From NCBI GenBank assembly GCA_012515515.1, contig JAAYYE010000009.1, positions 42,563 to 106,562 on the forward strand: 64,000 bases of DNA, written 5' to 3'. Source of the stretch: Minisyncoccota bacterium (GTDB taxonomy: Bacteria > Patescibacteria > Microgenomatia > UBA1400 > PJMF01). The stretch's first letter is position 1, and every line of letters begins with the position of its first letter. A program made the position numbers and the translations under genes. Shown here in pieces: positions 7,779 to 16,924 of the stretch. Below the pieces are notes generated by a model. That model was given only the letters and a program-made list of their open reading frames with translations. It was not told the DNA's origin and ran no database searches.

Positions 7779-9182
7779 TTAGGCTAACATAGATGCTAAA
7801 TAATTATCAAGTTCGCTGATAGCTAATCGCTCCTGCTGGGCAGAATCACGATGGCGAATGGTGACGGTGTCGTTTTCTAAAGTTGTAAAGTCGATGGTTA
7901 AGCAAAAAGGCGTGCCAATTTCATCTTGAGCTAAATATCTTTTACCAATGTTGCCTCGATCATCCCAAGCAACTTGATATTTTTGCCGTAATTGCTGATA
8001 AACATCTCTAGCTTTATCAACTAGTTCCTGTTTATTTTTAAGCAAAGGAAAGACGGCTAGCTGAAAAGGAGCTAGATTGGTTTTGAGAGCGAGTAGTAGG
8101 CGTTCTCGATCAGGATCTTTTTGATAAGCATCACAGAGTAACATTAAGAATATGCGACTAATACCCATTGCCGGCTCAATCACGTGTGGTAAAAACTTCT
8201 TCCCCGTTTGTGGATCGGTATATTCTAAAGATTGTTGAGAAAATTCTTGATGCTTTTTCAGATCATAATCTGTTCGATAAGCAATCCCACACAGCTCTTT
8301 CCAGCCAAAAGGATAATGATATTCTAGATCAGAAGTTTCTTGACTATAATGACTGCGCTCCTGATCAGTATGACGACGCCAACGCAAATTATTTTCATCA
8401 ATGCCCAAAACTTTAGTCACAAAATCCCAGACATAATTTTGCCAATCTCTAAATAAATCTTGCCAATTATTTTGTTCTGGATCAAAGAAGTATTCAATTT
8501 CGGCTTGTTCAAATTCAAGAGTGCGGAAGACAAATTGACCAGTAGTAATTTCATTACGGAAACTTTTACCAATTTGCCCCACCCCAAAGGGAAGTTTTTG
8601 GCGATTACTATTGAGGATTTGCTTAAAATTAGTAAAAATACCTTGAGCGGTTTCGCCTCGCAAATAAACTCGGCTTTTTTTATCACTGACTGCCCCAATC
8701 GCTGTTTCAAATAAAATATTAAAATCTTGAGCTTTAGATAAGGGATTACCATCAGGAGATTTAATTTGGTATTTATCAATTAAATCAGCCAGTTCCTTGG
8801 TAGAAAGATCAGCGATCACTAGCTGTTCTTGGGGATTTTTTTTAAAATAGTCTTCAATTAATAAATCAGCACGATAGCGTTTGTGAGTGACTAAGTCTTC
8901 AACCAGAGGGTCGGTGAAAGAATCAACATGACCAGAAGCCACCCAGGTTTGCGGATGAAGCATGATTTGACTATCCAGACCAAGCATGTCATCTCGACGA
9001 CGAATAAAATAATCCCACCACAAGTTTTTAATAGTTAATAATAATTCTGTGCCAAGTGGTCCGTAATCATAAGAGTTGGCTAAACCACCATAAATTTCAC
9101 CAGTTTGATAAACAAAACCGCGCCTTTTAGCCAAAGCAGTTATTTCTTCGAGTGATACTGGTTGAGTTTGATTTCTTGTCAT
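7779..9182 (-). CDS. glyS: Glycyl-tRNA synthetase, dimeric (alpha2, class II) type
   Basis: 467 residues, the length of bacterial homodimeric GlyRS. It opens with ITALAKRRGFVYQTGEIYGG and SYDYGPLGTELLLTIKNLWW (motif 1 region), has motif 2 FGVGQIGKSFRNEI, an acidic specificity patch FRTLEFEQAEIEYFF, motif 3 PHVIEPAMGISRIFLMLL, and a C-terminal anticodon-binding domain (about 370-467). It charges tRNA-Gly. It resembles the archaeal/eukaryotic/Gram-positive type rather than the GlyQ/GlyS tetramer. It is followed after 3 bases by an anchored hypothetical gene. Confidence 0.95.
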   Translation of the reverse strand: MTRNQTQPVSLEEITALAKRRGFVYQTGEIYGGLANSYDYGPLGTELLLTIKNLWWDYFIRRRDDMLGLDSQIMLHPQTWVASGHVDSFTDPLVEDLVTHKRYRADLLIEDYFKKNPQEQLVIADLSTKELADLIDKYQIKSPDGNPLSKAQDFNILFETAIGAVSDKKSRVYLRGETAQGIFTNFKQILNSNRQKLPFGVGQIGKSFRNEITTGQFVFRTLEFEQAEIEYFFDPEQNNWQDLFRDWQNYVWDFVTKVLGIDENNLRWRRHTDQERSHYSQETSDLEYHYPFGWKELCGIAYRTDYDLKKHQEFSQQSLEYTDPQTGKKFLPHVIEPAMGISRIFLMLLCDAYQKDPDRERLLLALKTNLAPFQLAVFPLLKNKQELVDKARDVYQQLRQKYQVAWDDRGNIGKRYLAQDEIGTPFCLTIDFTTLENDTVTIRHRDSAQQERLAISELDNYLASMLA

Positions 9183-9201
9183 GTTCTTTGTTTCCAGACA
9201 A

Positions 9202-9212
9202 ATTATATTATA
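9202..9212 (-). promoter_or_regulatory. Candidate promoter of glyS
   Basis: Two overlapping TATAAT hexamers (9212-9207 and 9207-9202) lie 25 and 20 bases upstream of the glyS ATG. The -35 is weak (TAGTTT, 17 bases from the second hexamer). Unlike most promoters here this one leaves a leader of roughly 12 to 18 bases. Confidence 0.4.
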
Positions 9213-9243
9213 AGTAATGGCGAAAAACTAGCTTGATCGAGTA

Positions 9244-9810
9244 TTAACTTGAGTGAAAGGAATTTAAAAAATCAAAACTTTTCATTTTCTGCTCACTAAT
9301 TTCTGCCACATAATCTTGAATACTCTGATGCTTGGTGTCCTTAATATCCTGATAACCCAAGCTAATTAAGAGCTGATTTAAAAGTTTTTTAATCTTGCCA
9401 GCTTGATTGGTGTCACTCAAGACTAATTTTTCAATTTCTTTGGCTAAGGTAAAACTGCCCTCATCAATAAATTCTTCAACATATAAACGATCAAAAATTT
9501 CTAAAATTTGTTGAATATGGCTGATTTTTTTCAAGGCTTGTTGTTGAGGAAGATTTTGATAAACGCAGCTGGTGTCAAAGAGCAAGCGGGTTTGGGTGAG
9601 CAAAGGCAGACCTCGAGTTTCAATACAGAAAGCTTGAATTAAATTGCCAGGTTCTAAATTGGCTCGATTGGATGAATTTAGGCGGCGCGCGCCTTTTGCC
9701 AGCACCACCAATTTGCCGCGACTCTGGGTAAGGAGAGTCAACAAGCGGTCGGTTTCGCCGATAGCGCGCCGCTTGAGCACAATGGCTTGAGTAGAAAAAG
9801 ATCGCGACAT
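9244..9810 (-). CDS. recO: DNA repair protein RecO, short form
   Basis: 188 residues. The N-terminal OB-fold segment is clear: TQAIVLKRRAIGETDRLLTLL, then GKLVVLAKGARR and NRANLEPGNLIQAFCI. RecO binds single-stranded DNA and with RecR helps load RecA. Typical RecO is about 240 residues; here the helical C-terminal part is shortened and no CxxC zinc site is present. It begins 2 bases after the DUF4012 stop, so the two are probably cotranscribed. Confidence 0.85.
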   Translation of the reverse strand: MSRSFSTQAIVLKRRAIGETDRLLTLLTQSRGKLVVLAKGARRLNSSNRANLEPGNLIQAFCIETRGLPLLTQTRLLFDTSCVYQNLPQQQALKKISHIQQILEIFDRLYVEEFIDEGSFTLAKEIEKLVLSDTNQAGKIKKLLNQLLISLGYQDIKDTKHQSIQDYVAEISEQKMKSFDFLNSFHSS

Positions 9811-9812
9811 GA

Positions 9813-11870
9813 TTAAAAGACTGTTGAATAGCTGAGGTCTTGATCCATTAACAGTTCTTCTTCTCCGCCAGTGACGTCTATTAATACTGGTACTGGATCA
9901 ATTCCTCCTTGTTTCCATAAGCGCAAATTGTAGTTTTCCTGATCTTGATAAGGCACTTTATAAGTGAAGCGTATTCTGGCTAAGCCCAGTGGCTCTAATT
10001 TAAAGAAACCATCAACGACGGTGTAGCCCTCTTCTTCATAAACTTCTTCTTGATCTTCTAATCCCTGAATCTCGATCAACTCACTATTTGGTGGTAAATA
10101 TAACCTGATCCAGTCATTAAGAGTGGCATTTAAACACAATTGCCCAGCTTCTAAATTACAATTATCGGCTTTGGCGCTATTGCGGTAAGTGATCTCGACT
10201 GTATTAGTAATATAATTATTTTCAGGGGCGCTGACAGTAATTTTCAGATCGTGATCAATGAAGAGATTAGATTTTGCTCCGCCTAAGTTAGTATTAACAA
10301 TGGCTAAGAAGTCTTGATTTTGCCCAAATTGCCAATTTTTAAAATTATTGTCCAGTTGATAAAGTCGACCAGCGGCGCGGATTTTTTCCGCAGCTATTTG
10401 TGATTGCTCATCGACAAAATAAAGCTGTACGTGACGTGCTTTCATGCTATTAAGAGCAACATTAATTAGTTCAGGAAATCTACTTTTATCTAGTTCATAG
10501 GTTTTACTTAAAATACCGCTCATGAGAGGGCCTAAGACGCCTTTGCGATCTTCACGCAAATAAGGGGTGGGTCGGGTAATAATTTCCGAAAGAGCATAAA
10601 CTACTTGAGGACAGTCGCAGCGTTTATCTACTTCTGCACTAAAGGTGCCGTAACCAGCAACTTGAACTGGGCCGATGACTTCTAGCAACCAGGTTAAGAG
10701 TTGAGTGTCAACTGCGATGATGCCATCAATGTCGCTTGGTTCACTAGGAATGGTTTGATAGTTTTGATAAAAAGTTTCCATCGATTTTTTGAAATCTGGA
10801 TAAATATTCATGTCGCGTAAATGCCAATAGCGCTCGGTGGTTAAATAACGACCCAATTCTTTGGGAATAGCGGTGTTTTGGCGAAATTTGAGATCTAAAT
10901 CGTAGATATCTCCAGATTTTTCTGGGATTACTTGGCCTTTATCAACTTTGACGATGGAGTAAGCGGTTAAAAATCCACCGGTTGGTCGCAGCTCATTGTC
11001 ATTTTGAAAAAGAATTAAATATTTTTGAGCTTCCTCTGCGCCAGCCATTTTAGCCAGTTCGCTCATGATGGGTCGATAGTCACTGAAAGTATGGACTACT
11101 TGGGTGATTTGCTCTTGGGCCTTAATAATTTCTTGGCGGACAGGCTGATCAGCGATTTGTTCTGGATAACGACTAGCATCGATGCTTTGACTCACATCAG
11201 CAATTTCTTGGAGTCTTTCTTCAATGTTTTCAATAGTTGGCTGGATTTCTTCAATGGTTTGTAAAATTAAGACAATACGATCTTGAGTGGTGCCACCTTC
11301 AAAACTGCCCTCGCCTGCAAAGCCAAGTAATTCACTATAAGGCAAAATATCTTCGACTACTTGTTCAGCTAGATCAAGAGCTTTGTGGGCTAAAAGAAAA
11401 ACAGTTTGCCCGTCAGCATAATAAGTTTTAACAAAAGGCAGATATTGATAGATGTTTAAAGATTGATATTCTTCGTCAAGGCTGTTGAGACTCTCTTGCA
11501 GCACTTGAACTTTTTCAGGTAATGCGGGTAGATTTTGACTTTTGAGCAAATCCAGGCTTTCCATGGCTTGAATTTTTGCTGAATTTGCCAAACTGATCAT
11601 GTTTTTGGCACGCAAATAGCTGTAGGTCAATAAACTAACGAGCGCAATAAAGAGCAAGATTAAAAGAATTAATAAAATTTTTTGCCAAGTTTTTAAGCGT
11701 TTCTTTGGCTTTTTTGCAACTTCATCTGGCTTGATTTTTTCTGAATTCATAGCTTGTTTTTTATTTAAAAATTTTTGTTTTAGCGAATGAAAAAAAGACT
11801 CGCCCTCTGGGTTGGGCAATTCTTGCTGATCTTTATCAAATAATTGTTCAACACTAGTAAAATCTTGCAT
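9813..11870 (-). CDS. DUF4012 domain-containing membrane-anchored protein
   Basis: 685 residues: a cytoplasmic N-terminus of about 60 residues, one membrane helix (about 65-84), a helical linker, then the DUF4012 core. The core shows YLILFQNDNELRPTGGFLTA, LRDMNIYPDFKKSMETFY and DIDGIIAVDTQLLTWLLEVI-GPVQVAGYG, and the C-terminal 150 residues are beta-rich. The function is not established. DUF4012 proteins are commonly found in exopolysaccharide loci; the core's order of motifs recalls LytR-CpsA-Psr ligases (inference). It has its own promoter and lies just downstream of the priming sugar transferase. Confidence 0.85.
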   Translation of the reverse strand: MQDFTSVEQLFDKDQQELPNPEGESFFHSLKQKFLNKKQAMNSEKIKPDEVAKKPKKRLKTWQKILLILLILLFIALVSLLTYSYLRAKNMISLANSAKIQAMESLDLLKSQNLPALPEKVQVLQESLNSLDEEYQSLNIYQYLPFVKTYYADGQTVFLLAHKALDLAEQVVEDILPYSELLGFAGEGSFEGGTTQDRIVLILQTIEEIQPTIENIEERLQEIADVSQSIDASRYPEQIADQPVRQEIIKAQEQITQVVHTFSDYRPIMSELAKMAGAEEAQKYLILFQNDNELRPTGGFLTAYSIVKVDKGQVIPEKSGDIYDLDLKFRQNTAIPKELGRYLTTERYWHLRDMNIYPDFKKSMETFYQNYQTIPSEPSDIDGIIAVDTQLLTWLLEVIGPVQVAGYGTFSAEVDKRCDCPQVVYALSEIITRPTPYLREDRKGVLGPLMSGILSKTYELDKSRFPELINVALNSMKARHVQLYFVDEQSQIAAEKIRAAGRLYQLDNNFKNWQFGQNQDFLAIVNTNLGGAKSNLFIDHDLKITVSAPENNYITNTVEITYRNSAKADNCNLEAGQLCLNATLNDWIRLYLPPNSELIEIQGLEDQEEVYEEEGYTVVDGFFKLEPLGLARIRFTYKVPYQDQENYNLRLWKQGGIDPVPVLIDVTGGEEELLMDQDLSYSTVF

Positions 11871-11877
11871 AGAAACT

Positions 11878-11886
11878 AGTATAGCA
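11878..11886 (-). promoter_or_regulatory. Extended -10 promoter of the DUF4012 gene, leaderless-type spacing
   Basis: TGCTATACT on the minus strand is an extended -10; the hexamer (11883-11878) ends 7 bases before the ATG at 11870. It lies across the end of the upstream sugar transferase gene (stop at 11889). Confidence 0.5.
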
Positions 11887-11888
11887 AA

Positions 11889-12515
11889 TTACCATTTAGA
11901 AATCATCGCTTTTGGTGTTTTAGCCAGAATAATTAAATCTTCTCGAATTGAGCGATTCTTGGCGTAATTTGAGTCGATTAAGGCTCTTTTTTTGAATGGT
12001 ATTTCATTGCGTCCGCTGGTTTGCCAGGGCCCAGTGATTCCTGGTTTCACCGAGAGAATATCTTTAATATATTTTTTGGTTTCTGGATATTTAACTGTCT
12101 GTTCTTGCAACTCCTTTTTGACGTAGGCTCGTGGACCAACAATACTCATTTCTCCGCGAAAAACATTAAAAATCTGGGGGAATTCATCAATGGTAAAGGC
12201 GCGCAAAAATCGGCCCAAGCGAGTAATTCGTGGATCGTCTTTAGCAGCAATTTTCCAATCATTCTTTTTAAACTTATCTAAGAGCTCATGATTTTTACTG
12301 TGTAAAATTTCGTCAGCATTTTGTACCATGCTGCGAAACTTATATAAATCAAATTCTTTGCCGCCCTTGCCCACGCGTCGATGTGAAAAAAATATGGGGA
12401 AGCCCGAATCTAACACAATTAAAATGGGCACCACTAGCCAGAACGGCAAAAAGACAATGCTTAAAACTACGGCAACGGTTAAATCTAGTATGCGTTTTTT
12501 AGATTCGTATGTCAT
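11889..12515 (-). CDS. Monotopic priming phosphoglycosyltransferase (bacterial sugar transferase, PglC/WcaJ catalytic type)
   Basis: 208 residues from the ATG at 12515; a TTG at 12536 would add seven residues. It has an N-terminal membrane-inserted helix (about 10-32) followed by the family motifs HRRVGKGGKEFDLYKFRSM, a catalytic Asp-Glu dyad in TIDEFPQIFNVFRGEMSIVG-PRAYV, and KPGITGPWQTSGRN. It transfers a sugar-phosphate from a nucleotide sugar to undecaprenyl phosphate, the first step of glycan assembly. It lacks the four extra N-terminal helices of WbaP/WcaJ and so is the minimal form. It is the last gene of the operon and follows manC. Confidence 0.92.
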   Translation of the reverse strand: MTYESKKRILDLTVAVVLSIVFLPFWLVVPILIVLDSGFPIFFSHRRVGKGGKEFDLYKFRSMVQNADEILHSKNHELLDKFKKNDWKIAAKDDPRITRLGRFLRAFTIDEFPQIFNVFRGEMSIVGPRAYVKKELQEQTVKYPETKKYIKDILSVKPGITGPWQTSGRNEIPFKKRALIDSNYAKNRSIREDLIILAKTPKAMISKW

Positions 12516-12548
12516 AATTTTTTTAGCAATTAACAATATTGATAAATT

Positions 12549-13652
12549 TTATAAAAATTGTTTTTTGCCTTCTTCTTTTAATTGATTTACCAATTTTTTT
12601 ACTTCTTGAGCCTTATCTTTAGGACAGATTAATAAAATTTCTTTAGTATCAACGATGATAAAGTCTTTTAAGCCATAAAGAGCAATTAGGCGTTGGTTGC
12701 CATGAATGAGATTGCCATAGGATTTTTGGGTGACGGTTTGAACTGCACCCTCTTCTCCGAGAATGACGTTGCCAGCAGCATTTTTTGCACCCAATTGATA
12801 GACCACTCGCCAATCACCAACATCGTTCCAACCAAAATCACCTGGAATTAAAACCAGATTGTCGGCTTTTTCACTAATGGCATAATCAATGGAAATGGCC
12901 TCGGCATCTTGATAAACTTCTTTAATTGCCTGGTGAAACTCTTTAGTATTAAGTTTTTCTAAATGTTTGGTTTGTTTGGCTAATTGCGGCATGTGTTTGA
13001 TAAAACTTTTTTGAATGGCTTTAGCTGACCAAACATACATATTGGCATTCCAAAAATATCTGCCAGTAGAAATAAAGGCCGCTGCCGTAGCTAAATTTGG
13101 TTTTTCAGTAAAACTATCAACTTTAAACAGGCTTAGATCTCGATCTAATTTTTTGATTTCTTTACCAGCCTTAATATAACCAAAAGCACTAGTTGGATGA
13201 GTTGGCGTAATACCCACAGTCACTAAATATTGATGTTTTTCAGCAACGCTAATTGCCTTATTCATGACTCGATCAAATTCTGCCAGATTTTCCACAATGT
13301 GATCTGAAGCGGCATTGATGATCACAGCGTTTTTATCTTTGCTTTTGGCATAAAGAGCACCCACTAACATCGCCAGGGCAGTATCTCTTTTACTTGGTTC
13401 AGCAATAATATTTTCTTTTAAAACTTTAGGCAACTGTTTAGCAATTTCCTTAACGTATTTATGATTGGTGACGACAATAATATTCGACCAGTCAACCAGG
13501 TCGTGAATGCGATCAGCAGCAATTTGCATCATGCTTCTGCTGCCAGTTAGTTTTAAAAACTGTTTGGGAAAATTGTCTCGTGATTTTGGCCAGAGTCTCG
13601 TTCCGCCACCTCCAGCTAACAAGACAGCGTAAAGATGTTTATTATTGTTCAT
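12549..13652 (-). CDS. manC: Mannose-1-phosphate guanylyltransferase (GDP-mannose pyrophosphorylase)
   Basis: 367 residues. The nucleotidyltransferase signature LLAGGGGTRLWPKSR with PKQF follows the start directly; further family motifs are NAASDHIV, FTEKP and FWNANMYVW. It makes GDP-mannose from Man-1-P and GTP. It lacks the C-terminal phosphomannose isomerase domain of bifunctional AlgA-type enzymes. Its product can feed mannosyltransferases or, via a dehydratase not seen here, the GDP-fucose synthase at 32.3 kb. It overlaps the preceding glycosyltransferase gene by 11 bases. Confidence 0.93.
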   Translation of the reverse strand: MNNNKHLYAVLLAGGGGTRLWPKSRDNFPKQFLKLTGSRSMMQIAADRIHDLVDWSNIIVVTNHKYVKEIAKQLPKVLKENIIAEPSKRDTALAMLVGALYAKSKDKNAVIINAASDHIVENLAEFDRVMNKAISVAEKHQYLVTVGITPTHPTSAFGYIKAGKEIKKLDRDLSLFKVDSFTEKPNLATAAAFISTGRYFWNANMYVWSAKAIQKSFIKHMPQLAKQTKHLEKLNTKEFHQAIKEVYQDAEAISIDYAISEKADNLVLIPGDFGWNDVGDWRVVYQLGAKNAAGNVILGEEGAVQTVTQKSYGNLIHGNQRLIALYGLKDFIIVDTKEILLICPKDKAQEVKKLVNQLKEEGKKQFL

Positions 13653-14859
13653 TAAATTTCCTTTTATATGCAGTTTCTAATTGTCGATTAAATCTTCGTA
13701 AAAAATGGCTCGTATCATATTTTATAGCGTTTTTAGGTAAAATTTCCAGGTCAAAATTTGTTTTTTCCAAAAGTTCGATTTTATTACAGAGTTCAGTGAG
13801 ATATTGTTCAGAGTCTTCTTCCTTCATAATTTCTGGATAATTCAAGAAAAGCGCGTGTTGTCCATCAACTAATAATTCGCTAGCACCAGAATGTTGATGG
13901 ATAATCACTGGTAAGCCATGGAGGTTGGCCTCAAGTGCCACAATGCCAAAATCATCTATGCCAGGCATTAATAAGGCTTGAGCGTGACCGTAAAGCTGAC
14001 TTAATTGTTGGTCACTCACTTCTTTGAGAAAGAGAATTTGCTTAAAATTGGCAGTTTTTGGATATTTGGCTAATAAAAGTTTTTGACTAAGTTTTTTTAA
14101 CTGGCGAAAATCAGAACCATCGCCAACAATAATCAGTTGTTTATCAAGTTTAACACAGGCCCTAATGGCCAAATCAATGTTTTTATAAGGTACTAAGCGG
14201 GAGACTAATAAATAATAAGGATTGACTTGATAATTGTTTTTATCAGCCTTGCTAATTAGTTTTTGAAACTTGTCCAAATCAACTGGTGGATAAATAACTG
14301 GATAATGATCTAAATGATAATATTGATGAATTCTTCTAGAAACACTTTGGGAAATGGGGACGATGACATCTGGTCTCATGATGGCTAGATGATCCCATTT
14401 TTTCAAATAATTAAGTATTTTTTTTGAAAAATAGTTAATAATTGGCAACTTTAAAATTTTGTCTTTTTTCCAATAATTTTCTTGATAGTGATAAAGGTAG
14501 CGTGGCGGAGTCAATAAATAAGAAAAATGCAGTTGATCATTTCGAGTAATGACGCCCTTAGCTTCGGCACTAGTCACTGAAATAACAATCTGATAATCAC
14601 GCAAATTTAAGGACTCAAAAGCCAGTGGCATCAACATCACAAAATAGCGATGAAAATATTTAGCCAAGGGCACTTTTTGCAAAAAACTGGTATAGACTCG
14701 GAAATTTTTTGCCCAAGGAGCTTTTTTAGGACGATAAACAGAAGTAAATAAGTCGGCTTGTGGATAGAGTTGCTGCAGAGCGAGTAAGACCTTTTCCGCT
14801 CCACCATAATGGGTGTTAACTCGATCATAAACAATAGCAATTTTTTTATTAGGCAACAT
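13642..14859 (-). CDS. GT4 family glycosyltransferase
   Basis: 405 residues from the ATG at 14859, two bases after the upstream stop; a longer frame gives a non-conserved extension. GT-B fold with an N-terminal glycine-rich loop (YGGAEKVLLAL), and in the C-terminal half YYLLVSRLVPYKNIDLAI and an atypical donor-site motif DDFGIVALEANLHGLPVI, with Asp where most GT4 enzymes have the first Glu of the EX7E motif. Donor and acceptor are unknown; location next to manC makes a mannosyl donor plausible. Soluble, probably membrane-peripheral. Confidence 0.85.
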   Translation of the reverse strand: MLPNKKIAIVYDRVNTHYGGAEKVLLALQQLYPQADLFTSVYRPKKAPWAKNFRVYTSFLQKVPLAKYFHRYFVMLMPLAFESLNLRDYQIVISVTSAEAKGVITRNDQLHFSYLLTPPRYLYHYQENYWKKDKILKLPIINYFSKKILNYLKKWDHLAIMRPDVIVPISQSVSRRIHQYYHLDHYPVIYPPVDLDKFQKLISKADKNNYQVNPYYLLVSRLVPYKNIDLAIRACVKLDKQLIIVGDGSDFRQLKKLSQKLLLAKYPKTANFKQILFLKEVSDQQLSQLYGHAQALLMPGIDDFGIVALEANLHGLPVIIHQHSGASELLVDGQHALFLNYPEIMKEEDSEQYLTELCNKIELLEKTNFDLEILPKNAIKYDTSHFLRRFNRQLETAYKRKFNEQ

Positions 14860-14861
14860 AA

Positions 14862-16031
14862 TTAAGTGTTTTTTAAGGCAGTCACATAAACCCGATAAGT
14901 GAGATCTGCCATATCTTGCCAACGATATTTTTTAGCAAAATTTTGCGCATTTTTAATTAGTTGTTTTCGTTTGGCAAGTTCTAACTTGTTAATCGCTTGT
15001 AAAAAACTCGTCACATCTTTTGGATCAAAATAAAAAGCATGATCTTGATAAATTTCTCGAAAAACCGGAATGTCGCTGGCTAAAACTAGGGTGCCAGCAG
15101 CCATCGCTTCAATGCCGGTTAAACCAAAACCCTCTGATAAAGATGGTTGAACCAGGGCTAAAGATTCTTGATAAATTTTAATTAATCGATCATCGGGCAC
15201 GTAGCCTAAAAATTTAACTTGATTCTTAACTTTATAACGGGCAACCAGTTTTCTAGCTTGAGTTTGAAAAACATTACGCGAACCAACCAACAATAATTGA
15301 TATTTGGGTAATTTTTTCAAGGCTTTAAAAACTAAAAGCAGATTTTTGTGCGGATAGAGTGAGCCCGTATAAACCAACTGCTTTTTAATTCTTTTTTTAG
15401 CTAAGTTTTGCTCAGACAGCATGGCCAAATTGTTTTGGTAAGCATCAGCAATGCCCTCTCTAGTGACCACAATTTTGTCTTGACATTGCTTATAGTAGTT
15501 GAGCACTGTTTGTTTAATATGGTGAGTGGGCACCAAGATAAATTTAGCTTGCTGAATGGCTTGTTTAACCACAATTAAGTAGGCGAAATGTTTAATATAA
15601 TACAGTGGCGGGTTGAGAGTGGTGACATTCATCCCTCTTTGCTCATGCCAGAGTAGATCATGAATGGTAATAATTAAATTGTGTCGATAAAAAACAGGAA
15701 TATTAAAATGTGGGACATGCAGCAAATCGAGCTTTGCTTGTCGATAAATTTTTGGCAAACAGACTTGTTCTTTAAGGCTGTAATGACGAATATCAACTAG
15801 TTTAATGCTCAGGTGATAGTGATTGGGCTCTTGGTAACAATCTGAGCCCAAAACGGCTTTGGCTTGATTGAGATTTCTAAAAAACAGAACCAGTTCAAAG
15901 AACTTTTTTTCTTGATTGATTTTAATTAATTCTCTAACTAAGTTTTCACAATAGCGACCAATGCCAGCGTTATCTTTGCCAGCTAGGCGGCAGTCAATGC
16001 CCAAACGATAAGTTTTGCGCGTCTTTGTCAT
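14862..16031 (-). CDS. GT4 family glycosyltransferase
   Basis: 389 residues using the ATG at 16031, which lies one base past the upstream stop; in-frame starts at 16043 and 16073 would overlap the upstream gene. N-terminal domain opens with YRLGIDCRLAGKDNAGIGRY, a form typical of GT4 mannosyl/rhamnosyl-type enzymes. The C-terminal domain has YTGSLYPHKNLLLVFKAL and the EX7E motif in SLSEGFGLTGIEAMAAG. It acts at the cytoplasmic face on lipid-linked glycan. Specificity cannot be read from sequence. Confidence 0.87.
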   Translation of the reverse strand: MTKTRKTYRLGIDCRLAGKDNAGIGRYCENLVRELIKINQEKKFFELVLFFRNLNQAKAVLGSDCYQEPNHYHLSIKLVDIRHYSLKEQVCLPKIYRQAKLDLLHVPHFNIPVFYRHNLIITIHDLLWHEQRGMNVTTLNPPLYYIKHFAYLIVVKQAIQQAKFILVPTHHIKQTVLNYYKQCQDKIVVTREGIADAYQNNLAMLSEQNLAKKRIKKQLVYTGSLYPHKNLLLVFKALKKLPKYQLLLVGSRNVFQTQARKLVARYKVKNQVKFLGYVPDDRLIKIYQESLALVQPSLSEGFGLTGIEAMAAGTLVLASDIPVFREIYQDHAFYFDPKDVTSFLQAINKLELAKRKQLIKNAQNFAKKYRWQDMADLTYRVYVTALKNT

Positions 16032-16032
16032 A

Positions 16033-16911
16033 TTAGTTGCCATCCTGTTTAAAGAAGATATATGAACGTACAATACGTCTTAAAAACTTTGGATATTTGC
16101 CAGCATAATACTTATCGTAATAAGTCAACATGGCATCATAAAAAAAGCGGTTAGTCTTCTGCGCTGTTTTTTTATTAATACTCTTAATGCCCGACTTATA
16201 TTTATGATGAACAATACACACCTGGGGATGAAAACAGACTTGATAATTAGCATCACGAAAACGGCGACACCAATCCAGATCTTCACCATACATAAAAAAA
16301 TCTTCATCTAATAGGCCAACTTTTTTTATGGCACTGCTGCGCACCATCATCGCGGCACCCGACACAGCATCTACCTGATGAATAGTATTAAGATCCAAGT
16401 GTCCAAGGTGATATTGAGCAAAAAATTGATGATGGGGGAATAATTTTTCTAAACCAATAAAATAAGAAAAAGCGGCCCAAGGATGAGGTTCGCCACGATG
16501 ACTGGCAGGATCTAGCTGACCATTACTGAGTTCTAAACGGGGGCCCACAACAGCTACTTGCCGATTGTCATCTAAATATTTAATAAGAATATCAAGATTG
16601 CTGGCATTTTCGATAAATTCAGTGTCACTGTTAATGAGCATCACATAACGAGCTTTATTTTGTCGTAGAGCAACATTGTTGCCAAAAGCAAAACCGCCAT
16701 TTTTTCCAGATTCTAGCACCTTCACCCATTTGAAATTTTTCTGCAAAAAAGAGACTGTTTCATCCTCACTATTATTATCGACCACCACCACTTCAACCTG
16801 ATACTTGCTGTGTTTTAAATAATGCTTATCAATGGTGGGCAAAAGTTTTTTTAACCAAAACAAGCCATTGTAGTTGAGGATAATAATGCTTAGATCTAAT
16901 TTTTTTTCCAT
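16033..16911 (-). CDS. GT2 family glycosyltransferase (rhamnosyltransferase-like)
   Basis: 292 residues. GT-A fold: nucleotide-binding strand SIIILNYNG, VVVDNNSEDET, the metal-binding INSDTEF, and the acceptor-side signature GAAMMVRSSAIKKVGLLDEDFFMYGED-LDWCRR seen in WbbL-like enzymes. No membrane segment. It probably adds a sugar (often rhamnose in this family) to the lipid-linked chain. The ATG lies 13 bases after the preceding GT4 stop. Confidence 0.87.
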   Translation of the reverse strand: MEKKLDLSIIILNYNGLFWLKKLLPTIDKHYLKHSKYQVEVVVVDNNSEDETVSFLQKNFKWVKVLESGKNGGFAFGNNVALRQNKARYVMLINSDTEFIENASNLDILIKYLDDNRQVAVVGPRLELSNGQLDPASHRGEPHPWAAFSYFIGLEKLFPHHQFFAQYHLGHLDLNTIHQVDAVSGAAMMVRSSAIKKVGLLDEDFFMYGEDLDWCRRFRDANYQVCFHPQVCIVHHKYKSGIKSINKKTAQKTNRFFYDAMLTYYDKYYAGKYPKFLRRIVRSYIFFKQDGN

Positions 16912-16924
16912 AAAATTTTGTTAA

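Noticed and set aside
8168..8779. Open frames on both strands inside glyS
   Set aside because: They lie wholly within a strongly conserved synthetase gene and show no family features.
11025..11431. Plus-strand open frames under the DUF4012 gene
   Set aside because: Antisense shadows of a conserved coding region; no promoter or ribosome site.
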